30,038 nucleotides of DNA from Phocaeicola_A sp964580305 (GCA_964580305.1 CAZOKL010000015.1:1-30038); one strand, 5' to 3'; positions 1 through 8,323 are shown, counted from the first letter of the stretch. Translations and numbers: made by a program. Notes: generated by a model from the letters alone, not told the origin.

Positions 1-48
1 CTGGGCTTTGTTTGGTATCGACGCCAATTTATTAAGAAGGCCAACTAA
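1..48 (+). CDS. C-terminal end of an unidentified protein (5' truncated by window)
   Basis: The first frame reads 15 codons, LGFVWYRRQFIKKAN, and then a TAA stop at 46-48. The mix of aromatic and hydrophobic residues followed by a basic tail is what one often sees at the end of an inner-membrane protein, with the last positively charged residues facing the cytoplasm. This is inference from 15 residues only; no family can be named. A chance open stretch of this length is possible, so confidence is modest. Confidence 0.35.
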   Translation: MGFVWYRRQFIKKAN

Positions 49-573
49 GCGCAACTTACTGTCAAGTAAAACAATAGAAACCTAAAAAGTAGCCAACCAC
101 GGTTTCAGGTTCGTCCGAGAACAGATTAGGAAGTCACGGAGTCACAGATTTAAAGGTGGGTTTTGTAGTTCTCTTTCAGAAATAAAATCTCATTTCAGAG
201 AAAAATAAACCTTGCATCAGGTTTATATTATCAAAAGAATACATATCTTTGCTTTTACTTTCCGCTTGTAGAAAGTTTTTTCTAGGCAGGAAGCATTTCG
301 GTAAAAAAGGTGTGTTATTGAATTTATCTTCTAAAGCCAAATTCTCGCAAAATTTGATTGTAGTATGAAGATAATTCAATAGCACCCACGTCAGTTGTTG
401 TATACTTCCTTAATGGGCAAGTTATATTTCAATGGTGTGGGGAAGCTATTGTATTATCTATACTACAGGCAATGCGAGAAGCCTGGCTTTAGGATAAACA
501 ATACAGTTTCCCACACCTTTTTGTTTTTAACTTTCCAGAGGAAACATGGAAAAATGAAAATAAACAACTGACC
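49..573. other. 525-base intergenic region, AT-rich, with one structured element near its end
   Basis: No convincing gene is visible here. A 69-codon open frame on the minus strand (176-385) has no recognisable family and no supporting start signal. The only clear structure is the long hairpin with a T-rich tail at 434-528, listed separately. Two ATGs just before the next gene (546 and 555) run into stops within six codons and do not lead a protein. Confidence 0.5.
423..528 (+). ncRNA. Possible small structured RNA or long-stem terminator
   Basis: GGTGTGGG at 434-441 pairs with CCCACACC at 510-517. Inside it TGTATT pairs with AATACA, and further in CAGGC pairs with GCCTG, giving a nested stem of about 84 bases. 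It is followed by T-rich sequence (518-528) as in intrinsic termination. TATATTTC at 423-430 is one base from the Bacteroidetes -7 box TAnnTTTG, so transcription could begin right at the hairpin and yield a roughly 90-nt RNA. The alternative is simply the terminator of the upstream gene that ends at 48, although it lies almost 400 bases away. No known RNA family was recognised. Confidence 0.35.
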
Positions 574-1032
574 ATGAATAAATTAGTTTGTTGCTTCTTG
601 TCATTGTTATTCTTTGCTTTAAGCCATATTTCAATACAAGCCCAGCAGAGTGCTTATTTGCAAGCGCCTTATGATTATGTAATCCAAAAGCAATATTACA
701 AAAAACGGTTTGGAGACATCACAACATATGGACGTTTCATGGTTCTTAAGATAACATTTACCAATAAAGATTCGGAAAATCATACGATTGATTATGAATG
801 TTTTAAAATAACAGACCAGACTGGCATTGAATATCAAGTCCATCTGGAGGCAACCATTGTTCGCCAAACTCGTTTTGAAGATTGGAAATTTAAAGACTTA
901 GATGTTACAGGGTTAAATCGTAAAATATTAAAACCCAATGCAAAAGTGAGTGGTTATTTAGTTTTTGAAGTTCCATCAAAGGGTGATTATCAATTGGAAT
1001 TCAAAGGTTACATAAATTCGCAAGATATTTAG
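574..1032 (+). CDS. Secreted protein with DUF4352-like fold, function unknown
   Basis: The 152-residue product begins with a basic residue and a hydrophobic stretch ending in HISIQAQQ, a standard type I signal peptide with cleavage near residue 24. The mature part resembles DUF4352 (Telokin-like immunoglobulin fold) proteins: a central pattern of hydrophobic strands (FMVLKITFTNKDSENHTID), then FKITDQTGIEYQ, and near the end a typical LKPNAKVSGYLVFEVP strand pair. Such proteins are usually exported and of unknown role. The gene is markedly richer in A+T than the genes from 1.9 kb on. An 11-base inverted repeat follows the stop codon. The start at 574 is chosen because it directly precedes the signal peptide. 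The DUF4352 assignment is by sequence feel and is moderately sure. Confidence 0.7.
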   Translation: MNKLVCCFLSLLFFALSHISIQAQQSAYLQAPYDYVIQKQYYKKRFGDITTYGRFMVLKITFTNKDSENHTIDYECFKITDQTGIEYQVHLEATIVRQTRFEDWKFKDLDVTGLNRKILKPNAKVSGYLVFEVPSKGDYQLEFKGYINSQDI

Positions 1033-1075
1033 CTTTGACATATTAAAAAGATAACAAATTATACATTTAATTTAG

Positions 1076-1106
1076 GTTACATTCAGAATGGGCTCCTGAA
1101 TGTAAC
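1076..1106 (+). terminator. Perfect 11-bp inverted repeat after the DUF4352-like gene
   Basis: GTTACATTCAG at 1076-1086 and CTGAATGTAAC at 1096-1106 are perfectly complementary around a nine-base loop. The T-run after it is weak (ATTCTTAG), so it may be an inefficient terminator or a binding site in front of the lipoprotein gene at 1141. Confidence 0.4.
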
Positions 1107-1140
1107 ATTCTTAGTATAGAGCCTTTAAAACGAAAATTTT

Positions 1141-1605
1141 ATGAAAAAATCAATTGTTACGTTGGCCATCGCATCACTTGCGTTAAGTTCATGCTCAACA
1201 GTTTACAAGACAGCTTCTCAACGAGATGTAACAGCTCCTGTAGTAGCTGCTGCGATTGCAGACTTTGAAGTCTCGCCTAAAAAAATCACTTACACACTGG
1301 TTCCAACACGTAAAGTGCGTGCCGGTGGTACACAAAACTGCATCAACACAGCTGTCAGTGAAGCTCTAAAAACAAATGGCGATGGCGATGTTTTGATCGA
1401 AACGCAACAAGCCATTATTAAGCGTAGTGGCTTATTAAAGAAAAAAATAAAATCTGTCACAGTGACAGGATATCCTGCAAAGTATAAGAACTTCCGTAAT
1501 ATGGATGAAGTAACGGTGAAAAAGGCTTTAGAAAATGGCACTTTAAAAATAAGTGAGAAAAAAGATGAAAAAGCGAAAGGCTTTTTTTCATTCTTAGGCT
1601 TTTAA
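1141..1605 (+). CDS. Small lipoprotein, function unknown
   Basis: The 154-residue product has a lipoprotein signal: basic start, hydrophobic core and the lipobox LSSC with the lipidated cysteine at residue 18. No acidic Bacteroidetes surface-export signal follows the cysteine (CSTVYKTASQ), so a periplasm-facing location is more likely. The middle contains a strand-rich region (KKITYTLVPTRKVRAGG) and a conserved-looking GDGDVLIETQQAII segment; the C-terminus is lysine-rich and ends in FFSFLGF. Small lipoproteins of this kind are frequent in Bacteroidales and lack an assigned function. A hairpin with a T-tail follows at 1668. Confidence 0.75.
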   Translation: MKKSIVTLAIASLALSSCSTVYKTASQRDVTAPVVAAAIADFEVSPKKITYTLVPTRKVRAGGTQNCINTAVSEALKTNGDGDVLIETQQAIIKRSGLLKKKIKSVTVTGYPAKYKNFRNMDEVTVKKALENGTLKISEKKDEKAKGFFSFLGF

Positions 1606-1667
1606 GTTAGTTCAAACCCGTTATTAAATTAACGTGAGTTTGATGTAAATCAAGACATAGAAAGGTT

Positions 1668-1710
1668 GCCCGTTTTTGACAAAACATACGTCAATGACGG
1701 GCTTCTTTTC
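1668..1710 (+). terminator. Rho-independent terminator of the lipoprotein gene
   Basis: GCCCGTTTTTGAC at 1668-1680 pairs with GTCAATGACGGGC at 1690-1702 with one two-base internal mismatch, and TTCTTTTC follows. It lies 62 bases after the lipoprotein stop codon. Confidence 0.75.
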
Positions 1711-1872
1711 AAAGTTCCAGCGTTTTCAACTGATACTTGATCATATATAAATTCCGGTTGTTTCCTTTTTTATATTCATTAGAGAGCCACTTTCCTAAGC
1801 TGCGATACTGTCCATTTCCGTAGAAATTGTTATCTTGCCGTGTGAAGTTTCATTAAAGAACTATATAAAACC

Positions 1873-4800
1873 ATGAACAATCGTATGAAGTTATGTGGAT
1901 TCTTGCTTTTGCTGGGTTGCGCCGTGCCTGCAAGTTCACAGACCTTTAATGAATGGCAAGATCCGGAAGTGAATGAAATTAATCGTTCTCCAATGCACAG
2001 CAGTTATTTTGCTTATTCTGACGAGGAGGCCGCATTGGAGGGCTGCCCGGTTTCCCAACCAAACTATTTGTCTCTCAACGGGCCATGGAAATTCCACTGG
2101 GTGAAGGATGCCGATGAGCGTCCGACGGATTTCTATCGCACAGATTATGATGACACGACTTGGGGCACAATGCCTGTACCCGGTGTGTGGGAACTGAATG
2201 GATATGGCGACCCCATTTATATCAATGCGGGGTATGGGTGGAGAGAGCATTTCAAGAATCAGCCACCTCATGTGCCAGTGGAGGAAAACCATGTGGGCTC
2301 TTATCGCCGCACGGTTCGAGTGCCCGATGATTGGCACGGGAAACAAGTGCTCATCCATTTGGGTTCAGTGACTTCGAATGTCTATCTATGGGTCAACGGT
2401 CGTTTTGTGGGCTATAGTGAAGACAGCAAGCTGGAGGCGGAGTTTGATGTGACACCCTATCTGCAGAAGGGAGACAACCTCATTGCTTTCCAGACTTTTC
2501 GCTGGTGTGACGGCTCTTATCTGGAGGATCAGGACTTTTTCCGCTATGCCGGCGTGGGGCGTGATTGTTACTTGTATGCTCGGGAAAAGAAGCGCATTGA
2601 GGATATTCGTGTTACGCCCGAACTTGATGCAGACTATCGCGATGCCCGCTTGATGGTGAGCCTTAAACTGAAAGGACGGGGCGATGTGAAACTCCGTCTG
2701 CTCGACGCCGAAGGCCGCCAGGTGGCAGAAACGGCAGTGGAAGGAGAAAGAAACCTACAAGCGGAGATGCCCGTGATCAATCCGAAGAAGTGGACAGCAG
2801 AGACACCTTATTTATATACGTTGCTGGCAACGTATGCTGACGGTCAGCACGTGAAGGAAGTCATTCCTGTGAAAGTCGGCTTCCGGAAGGTGGAAATCAA
2901 GGACGGACAGCTTTGTGTCAATGGTCGTCCGTTATTGATAAAAGGTGTCAACCGGCATGAGATGGATCCGAATACGGGCTATGTCGTGTCACGTGAACGA
3001 ATGTTGCAAGACGTGCGCATCATGAAAGAACTCAACGTTAACGCCGTGCGTACGTGCCACTATCCGGACGACCCCTATTGGTATGAGCTCTGCGACGAAT
3101 ATGGGCTCTATGTCATTGCTGAGGCCAACATCGAGTCGCATGGCATGGGTTATGGCAATGAGACGCTTGCCAAACGCACCGATTATGAGTTGGCCCATTT
3201 GCAACGTAACCAGCGCAATTTACAGCGCAATTTCAATCATCCTTCTGTCATCATCTGGTCTTTGGGCAATGAAGCTGGTTTCGGCCCGAACTTTGAGTTG
3301 TGTTACCGCTGGCTGAAGGCGGAAGATGCTTCGCGCCCTGTCCAGTATGAACAGGCGCGTTTGAATGAGTTTACAGACATTTATTGCCCGATGTATCTGG
3401 ATTATGACCGTTGCGAGCGCTATGCACAGGGTGATGACCCGCGTCCGCTGATTCAGTGCGAGTATGCCCACGCGATGGGAAATTCGGAAGGCGGTTTCAA
3501 GGAGTATTGGGATTTAGTCCGGAAATATCCGAAATATCAAGGGGGCTTCATCTGGGACTTCGTTGATCAGTCGGCATTGGTGCACCGTGACGGCCAGACA
3601 TTCTATGGCTATGCCGGTGACTGGAATGACTATGACAGCAAGATGGATCAGAACTTCTGTGACAATGGTCTCATTGCTCCCGACCGCACGTGGAATCCTC
3701 ATGCCTATGAGGTGCAGCGCGTTTACCAATCAGTGTGGGTGGAGCCTGTCGACTTGGTTGCCGGACGGGTGGAAGTTTATAATGAATATGACTTCCGCAC
3801 GCTCGACAATTACCGGCTGGAGTCGACTCTCCTCGTCGACGGCATGCCGGTATGTGTAGGCTATACGGATTTGGACGGCGTCGCTCCGGGTGAACGGAAG
3901 GAGTTTACGATTCCGGTGATGATGTCGGAAATGCTTCCGGAACACGAAGTGTTGGTGAATGTGGCTGTCCGCCTGAAAGAGGCAGAGCCGCTCCTTCCTG
4001 CCGGCCATGCTGTTGCCAGGCAGCAATTCGTCATGCAGGAATGGCTGGGAAGTGTGTTGACAGGTGATGCTTCGTCGGTTTCGTCCTATCCACGCACGGC
4101 TTTGGAGGTCGATGAGACGTCGGCCGACTGTCTGCTGGTGAAAGGCGAAGGCTGTGAGTGGAGTTTTGGACGCATGGATGGCTTCCTGACCCATTATGTT
4201 GTGGACGGATGTGAGCAACTGGCTGAGGGCAGCAAGCTGATGCCTAATTTCTGGCGTGCTCCGACCGACAATGATATGGGAGCCAATCTGCACAAACGGC
4301 TGGCTGCATGGCGCAATCCCGGCTATGAATTGCAGGAGATGAAAGTGCTCAGTCAGGCAGCCGACAGTGTCTGTCTGGCAGCCACCTACCGTCTGAAGCA
4401 AGTGCCCGTGACGTTGGACTTGACCTATACGCTCTATCAGGGCGGCACGATAAAGGTGTGTCAGACCCTGAACGGCGAAGGTGTGGACGGCCCGATGTTG
4501 CCCCGTTTCGGCATGCAACTGCAAGTGCCTGCGTCGATGGAATACATTACTTATTATGGTCGCGGCCCGATGGAGAATTATGCCGATCGCAAGTCGGCCG
4601 CCGATTTGGGCATCTATCGGCAGACAGTGACCGAACAGTTTTATTCCTATGTCCGTCCGCAGGAGAATGGCAACAAGTGCGACGTGCGCTGGTGGAAATT
4701 GACTGAAAAGGGCGGGCGTGGACTGGAATTGCGCGGCGAGGCTCCGCTGTCTGTATCGGCCCTGCACTACACGGTTGCTCAGCTCGACGATGGAGAAGAC

Positions 4801-4974
4801 AAGAACAACCGCCACTCTGAACTCATCGCTCCGGCTGATTGCACCAACTGGTGCATCGACAAGGTGCAGATGGGATTAGGCTGTGTCAACAGTTGGGGAG
4901 CAATGCCCCGTCAGGAATATCTCTTGCCATTGGGTGATTACACATTCACATTCATCCTGCGTCCGCTTCGTTAA
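1873..4974 (+). CDS. Secreted GH2 beta-galactosidase (LacZ-like)
   Basis: This 1033-residue enzyme matches the length and architecture of the large LacZ-type glycoside hydrolase family 2. In order: N-terminal sugar-binding/jelly-roll domain (about 60-235), immunoglobulin-like domain (about 240-340), TIM barrel (about 345-640), a second beta domain, and the C-terminal beta-galactosidase small-chain domain (about 760-1030). The acid/base glutamate is E467 in IIWSLGNEAGFG and the nucleophile E530 in PLIQCEYAHAMGNSEGG. An N-terminal export signal (hydrophobic residues 7-18, cleavage likely after ASSQ) places it in the periplasm or outside; LLGC at residues 13-16 could alternatively act as a lipobox. 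Substrate is probably terminal beta-galactose from dietary or host glycans. No sugar transporter or regulator of a polysaccharide-utilisation locus adjoins it. TATCTTGC at 1831-1838 is a plausible -7 box. Confidence 0.93.
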   Translation: MNNRMKLCGFLLLLGCAVPASSQTFNEWQDPEVNEINRSPMHSSYFAYSDEEAALEGCPVSQPNYLSLNGPWKFHWVKDADERPTDFYRTDYDDTTWGTMPVPGVWELNGYGDPIYINAGYGWREHFKNQPPHVPVEENHVGSYRRTVRVPDDWHGKQVLIHLGSVTSNVYLWVNGRFVGYSEDSKLEAEFDVTPYLQKGDNLIAFQTFRWCDGSYLEDQDFFRYAGVGRDCYLYAREKKRIEDIRVTPELDADYRDARLMVSLKLKGRGDVKLRLLDAEGRQVAETAVEGERNLQAEMPVINPKKWTAETPYLYTLLATYADGQHVKEVIPVKVGFRKVEIKDGQLCVNGRPLLIKGVNRHEMDPNTGYVVSRERMLQDVRIMKELNVNAVRTCHYPDDPYWYELCDEYGLYVIAEANIESHGMGYGNETLAKRTDYELAHLQRNQRNLQRNFNHPSVIIWSLGNEAGFGPNFELCYRWLKAEDASRPVQYEQARLNEFTDIYCPMYLDYDRCERYAQGDDPRPLIQCEYAHAMGNSEGGFKEYWDLVRKYPKYQGGFIWDFVDQSALVHRDGQTFYGYAGDWNDYDSKMDQNFCDNGLIAPDRTWNPHAYEVQRVYQSVWVEPVDLVAGRVEVYNEYDFRTLDNYRLESTLLVDGMPVCVGYTDLDGVAPGERKEFTIPVMMSEMLPEHEVLVNVAVRLKEAEPLLPAGHAVARQQFVMQEWLGSVLTGDASSVSSYPRTALEVDETSADCLLVKGEGCEWSFGRMDGFLTHYVVDGCEQLAEGSKLMPNFWRAPTDNDMGANLHKRLAAWRNPGYELQEMKVLSQAADSVCLAATYRLKQVPVTLDLTYTLYQGGTIKVCQTLNGEGVDGPMLPRFGMQLQVPASMEYITYYGRGPMENYADRKSAADLGIYRQTVTEQFYSYVRPQENGNKCDVRWWKLTEKGGRGLELRGEAPLSVSALHYTVAQLDDGEDKNNRHSELIAPADCTNWCIDKVQMGLGCVNSWGAMPRQEYLLPLGDYTFTFILRPLR

Positions 4975-5033
4975 CGGCGGGGTGAGCAGAGGTTTGGCCG
5001 GGCGATAGAGATGCTGCCCCGACCATCCCATAG

Positions 5034-5133
5034 AGCCCGCCCACGGACGGACTCCTTTCCGTGCAAGAGCCGAGTCTATGCTAAGGTCGGCCGGATAGGA
5101 GTCCGCTCATGGGCGGGCTTCTTTGTTTGTTTA
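5034..5133. terminator. Long inverted repeat between convergent beta-galactosidase and recQ genes
   Basis: The 23-base arms at 5034-5056 and 5097-5119 match at about 19 positions (AGCCCGCCCA...CGGACTCCT against its complement) and enclose a 40-base loop. TTCTTTGTTTGTTT follows on the plus strand, so it can terminate beta-galactosidase transcription; the symmetrical stem may also serve recQ from the other side. The arms are longer than usual for a plain terminator. The loop edge holds TCCTTTCCGTG, which recurs twice near 14.6-15.0 kb. Confidence 0.65.
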
Positions 5134-5159
5134 TTCTTGGCTCACAAGTTGTCTTTCAG

Positions 5160-6980
5160 TTATTTACCTTTTATGTACTGATTGATGAGAGAGACGAAAC
5201 TTTTCCCGTATTTTTCTTTCTTGAAATCTCCGATGCCGCTGATTTGGCCAAACTCCTCCACTGTTGTGGGACGTATGTTGCACAGCAGGTGCAGCACTTT
5301 GTCTGACAGCACGATGTAGGCAGGATAGCCCTGTTCGTCGGCCAGCTTTTTCCGGTGAGCACGAAGCAGTTCAAACAAGTCGTCCTTTTCTTGTTCGGTT
5401 CCGGTCTGGAGGTTGGGCCGTCCGGCTTCTTTCTCTTGTTTTGTCGCTTTTTTCTTTTTGGCCTTGGGCTCCTCACGCTTGATGACCACCAGCATGGCTT
5501 TCTCCTGTCCGTAGAGCACCTTGCGTCCGCTTTCGGTCATTTTCAGATGGTTGCTTTCATTATAGGCTATTTCGAAGTAGCCCAGCTGGAGCATTTGGAG
5601 CAGATAGTCCTGCCAGTCGCGTGCCGGGACGTCCCGTCCTGCGCCGAATGTTTTCAGTCGGTCAAAACCGTTTTCGATGATTTCCTGCGTGAAATTGCCC
5701 CGGAGCACGTCCACCAGTAGCCGTGTGCTGATTCGTTGTTCGGCACGCACAATGGCGCTCAGCGCCTTTTGTACCAGAATGGTTCCGTCGAAGCGTTGGG
5801 GCGGGTTCAGACACACATCGCAGTGCCCGCAGTCATATTCGCGGTTTTCACCGAAATAGTTGAGCAAGATGCGTCGTCGGCAGATGTCGGCCTCGGCATA
5901 TTGCTGCATACGGTGCAGCTTGTCCATGTTGATTTCCCGTTGCGAACTTTCGTGTGCAAATTTCGACAGCAGAATGATGTCGCTCATCGAATAGAACAGG
6001 AGGGTATCACTCTCCAGACCGTCGCGTCCGGCGCGACCGATTTCCTGGTAAAAGTTTTCAATACTTTTTGGAAGGTTGTAGTGTATGATCCAACGTACAT
6101 TTGACTTGTCGATACCCATGCCGAAGGCAATGGTGGCACACACCACCTGCACCCGGTCGTTGATGAAGTCCTCCTGTGCACGGTCGCGGGCCTTGGGGCT
6201 GAGTCCGGCGTGATAGGCTGTGGCTGAGAGGCCGTGCCGTTTCAGGGCTGCGGCCACCCGCTCGGTGTTGTCCCGGCTCATGCAGTAGATGATGCCGCAT
6301 TGGCCTTTGTGCTGTTCAATGAAGTCGAAGATGGCACGCAATTTTTCTTTCTGTTGATAGCTCCGTTTCACGGTGAGGTTCAGGTTGGGCCGGTCGAATG
6401 AGGAGATGAACACACTTGGGTCTTTCAGGTGCAGTTGTTCTATGATGTCTTGCCGGGTGATTTTGTCGGCCGTGGCTGTCAGCGCAATCATGGGGATGCC
6501 CGGAAATTCCTGGCGCAACACGCTGAGCTGCGTGTATTCCGGGCGGAAATCGTGCCCCCACTGCGAGATGCAGTGTGCTTCGTCAATGGCGAAAAGTGAC
6601 ACATGTATGTCTTTCAGGAGGAAGTTTGTTTCGGCAAGGAGGCGTTCGGGGGAGATGTATAGCAGCTTGACGCGCCCTTGCAGGCAGTCTTTCCGGATGG
6701 CAACGTTTTCCATTTCCGGGTTGCCGCTGTTGAGCGTGGCAGCCGGTATGCCGTTAGCCCGTAGGGCTTCCACCTGATCTTTCATGAGGGAGATGAGAGG
6801 CGACACAACGACGGCTGTCCCTTCCATCATCAAGGCCGGCAGTTGGTAACAGATGGATTTTCCGCCGCCTGTGGGCATCAGCACCAGCGTGTCTTTGCGT
6901 GCCAGCACATTGCTTATAATCTCTTGTTGGAGTGGTCTGAAAGAACCATATCCGAAATATGTTTTTAAGGTTTGTAGCAT
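5160..6980 (-). CDS. recQ: ATP-dependent DNA helicase RecQ
   Basis: The 606-residue product is a full-length RecQ: a 3'-5' helicase that acts in recombination and fork repair in the cytoplasm. Walker A is MPTGGGKSICYQ (GGGKS at 38-42), the Walker B box is DEAH at 133-136 inside AIDEAHCISQWGHDFRPEY, and the motif VI region reads YQEIGRAGRDG near 311-321. The RecQ zinc-binding cysteines are visible at C367, C384, C387 and C390. A winged-helix domain follows, then a lysine-rich linker (KAKKKKATKQEKE) and a C-terminal HRDC domain over about the last 80 residues. The start at 6980 gives MLQTLKTYFGYGSFRPLQ, the normal N-terminus. The gene stands alone, convergent to the beta-galactosidase gene, with its own promoter near 7004-7036. 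Confidence 0.97.
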   Translation of the reverse strand: MLQTLKTYFGYGSFRPLQQEIISNVLARKDTLVLMPTGGGKSICYQLPALMMEGTAVVVSPLISLMKDQVEALRANGIPAATLNSGNPEMENVAIRKDCLQGRVKLLYISPERLLAETNFLLKDIHVSLFAIDEAHCISQWGHDFRPEYTQLSVLRQEFPGIPMIALTATADKITRQDIIEQLHLKDPSVFISSFDRPNLNLTVKRSYQQKEKLRAIFDFIEQHKGQCGIIYCMSRDNTERVAAALKRHGLSATAYHAGLSPKARDRAQEDFINDRVQVVCATIAFGMGIDKSNVRWIIHYNLPKSIENFYQEIGRAGRDGLESDTLLFYSMSDIILLSKFAHESSQREINMDKLHRMQQYAEADICRRRILLNYFGENREYDCGHCDVCLNPPQRFDGTILVQKALSAIVRAEQRISTRLLVDVLRGNFTQEIIENGFDRLKTFGAGRDVPARDWQDYLLQMLQLGYFEIAYNESNHLKMTESGRKVLYGQEKAMLVVIKREEPKAKKKKATKQEKEAGRPNLQTGTEQEKDDLFELLRAHRKKLADEQGYPAYIVLSDKVLHLLCNIRPTTVEEFGQISGIGDFKKEKYGKSFVSLINQYIKGK

Positions 6981-7003
6981 GGATAGGTCTGATTCTGTGC
7001 CCG

Positions 7004-7036
7004 CAAAGATATATATAAATAGGAAGAAGAGGCAAG
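7004..7036 (-). promoter_or_regulatory. Putative recQ promoter
   Basis: On the minus strand TATCTTTG (7004-7011) is a perfect match to the Bacteroidetes -7 box TAnnTTTG, with CTTG (7033-7036) 21 bases upstream as a -33-like box. The start codon is 24 bases downstream of the -7 box. Confidence 0.6.
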
Positions 7037-7639
7037 AGAAAAATCTCTTTCGGAGACTCTCTTTATGAACGTTTCAGACAGACTGGTTTTGAGGTTTTCC
7101 AAGACTTCTTGGTGTTTTTTTATTATGTAATCAGTGCTTTGGTGAAATGGTGGCCCTTTCCTGACAAACTGATTTCGGCTTGTTAATCCTCTTTGGAACA
7201 TGATTGTTTATATCATTTTCGTTTATATACGTTCTTTATAATCAACAAAAAACCGTCTAAACGTATTTATGGAAATCTGGGAACTTTGCACTCTTTTTGT
7301 TAATTATTGATTAATGGGTATTTTCGGGAGTCTTATTGTGTTTTATGAATAAAATTAATATATATTTAAAATGCGCAACTTATGTCAGGGGCTGTTTGTC
7401 AATGAAAAGAAGAAAGTAATATTCCATTTCAAAAACATCCATGAGCTATATGTCATTGATTATGACGTGACTCTCCCGTAAATAAGAGTTTGATTACACT
7501 AATAGTTCAACAAGATATTGTATTCCAGACAAAATGAGATAGAGTGGTCTGACGGTGTGGTTTGTTGTTATTTATATACTTGTTTTGTAGATACTTGTCT
7601 GTAGTTAATATATTTTTTGAAAAAAAAGATTAACCCGAT

Positions 7640-7670
7640 TTTGAATAAAGGAAAAAATATGTGTACTTTG
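7640..7670 (+). promoter_or_regulatory. Putative promoter of the AraC-type regulator
   Basis: TTTG at 7640-7643, 20 bases of spacer and TACTTTG at 7664-7670 resemble the Bacteroidetes promoter TTTG-N20-TAnnTTTG, with the second box one base short. The start codon lies 49 bases beyond. Confidence 0.55.
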
Positions 7671-7683
7671 TGTTGACACAAAG
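7666..7683. promoter_or_regulatory. Perfect palindrome overlapping the AraC-type gene promoter
   Basis: CTTTGTGT-TG-ACACAAAG is an inverted repeat with perfect eight-base arms. It overlaps the -7 box and the expected transcription start, the position of a repressor operator. Autoregulation by the downstream protein is possible but not shown; AraC-type proteins more often bind direct repeats. Confidence 0.45.
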
Positions 7684-7719
7684 AAAAGAGCACAAACGTA
7701 AAAATCACTACAAGAACTT

Positions 7720-8184
7720 ATGACAAAAACGCTGAAGGATGTTGAAGGAGGAGAAGTAAGACGCCCTTACAACATTAGAGAAAAAAAAGAAAAGGATGCC
7801 GCTTATCGTTCTTTGATTCGTGCAGAGCTGGCGGATGAACTGTATGATAAGATTGTAAACATTATTGTAGCTCAGAAGAAGTATAAAGACCCTGATTATT
7901 CAGCGAAGGAATTGGCTTCTGACTTGAAAACCAATACTCGTTACTTATCAGCAGTGATTAATTCGCGCTTTGGCATGAATTACTCTTGTTTGGTCAATGA
8001 ATACCGTATTCGTGAAGCTGCACACTTGTTGATTGATCGTCGCTATTTGGATAAGAATGTGGAAGAGATCAGCACAATGGTAGGTTTTGCCAATCGCCAG
8101 TCTTTTTATGCTGCGTTTTATCGCATAAAGGGTGAAACACCCCGGAATTATAGACGCAGACACTTGGAAAAGTCTAACAAATAA
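7720..8184 (+). CDS. Short AraC-type transcriptional regulator
   Basis: The 154-residue protein is mostly a DNA-binding domain. Residues about 40-150 carry the two helix-turn-helices of the AraC family: YSAKELASDLKTNTRYLSAVINSRFG followed by YRIREAAHLLID and then VEEISTMVGFANRQSFYAAFYRIKGETPRNYRRR, the family's C-terminal signature. The N-terminal 40 residues are charged and lack a sugar-binding cupin, a receiver domain or membrane segments, so the signal it senses cannot be read. Stand-alone DNA-binding proteins like this occur in Bacteroidales. The gene is followed by a long hairpin and then the peptidase gene in the same direction. The palindrome at its promoter is a candidate autoregulatory site. 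Confidence 0.85.
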   Translation: MTKTLKDVEGGEVRRPYNIREKKEKDAAYRSLIRAELADELYDKIVNIIVAQKKYKDPDYSAKELASDLKTNTRYLSAVINSRFGMNYSCLVNEYRIREAAHLLIDRRYLDKNVEEISTMVGFANRQSFYAAFYRIKGETPRNYRRRHLEKSNK

Positions 8185-8204
8185 AACAACAAGTTGAGAA
8201 TAAG

Positions 8205-8323
8205 AAAAGGTTGCCTGAAAAGTTGGCCTTTTGTCCAAATCTTATTAGGGATAGAGCAGACGTGACTCTTATCCCGATGGGATTGTGTGGACTGAGAAGG
8301 GAACTTTTCAGGAAACCTTTTTT
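8205..8323 (+). terminator. 119-base near-perfect hairpin between the AraC-type gene and dipeptidyl peptidase III
   Basis: The outer 20-base arms (8205-8224 and 8302-8321) differ from perfect complementarity at one base. Inside, CCTT/AAGG and GTCC/GGAC, then GGGATA-GAG and CTC-TTATCCC, continue the stem towards a small apical loop near 8256-8264. TTTTTT closes it, as in an intrinsic terminator. Such a long stem is far more than is needed for termination and could be an attenuator, a processed RNA or a small mobile repeat. It excludes the TTG at 8211 as the peptidase start. Confidence 0.65.

Larger units (their letters stand above)
6981..7719. other. 739-base AT-rich divergent intergenic region between recQ and the AraC-type gene
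   Basis: No gene is supported here. Its two ends hold the recQ and AraC-type promoters. Between them are A/T tracts, including TTTTTTGAAAAAAAA near 7613-7628, which would be expected to bend DNA, and a GGGAACTTTGCACTC stretch near 7278-7292 that resembles a Bacteroidetes -7 box without a clear upstream partner. The short open frames on both strands have no recognisable family. It may carry regulator sites or an unrecognised small RNA. Confidence 0.5.

Noticed and set aside
1..160. 3' end of a structural RNA such as tmRNA at the left edge
   Set aside because: No CCA end, T-loop or tag frame was found; a short C-terminal coding frame with a stop at 46-48 explains the first bases better.
176..385. 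69-codon open frame on the minus strand
   Set aside because: No family, no promoter or ribosome site, and a composition typical of random AT-rich DNA.
3730..4815. 361-codon open frame on the minus strand
   Set aside because: It is entirely antisense to the beta-galactosidase gene, has low-complexity shadow-like composition and no recognisable family.
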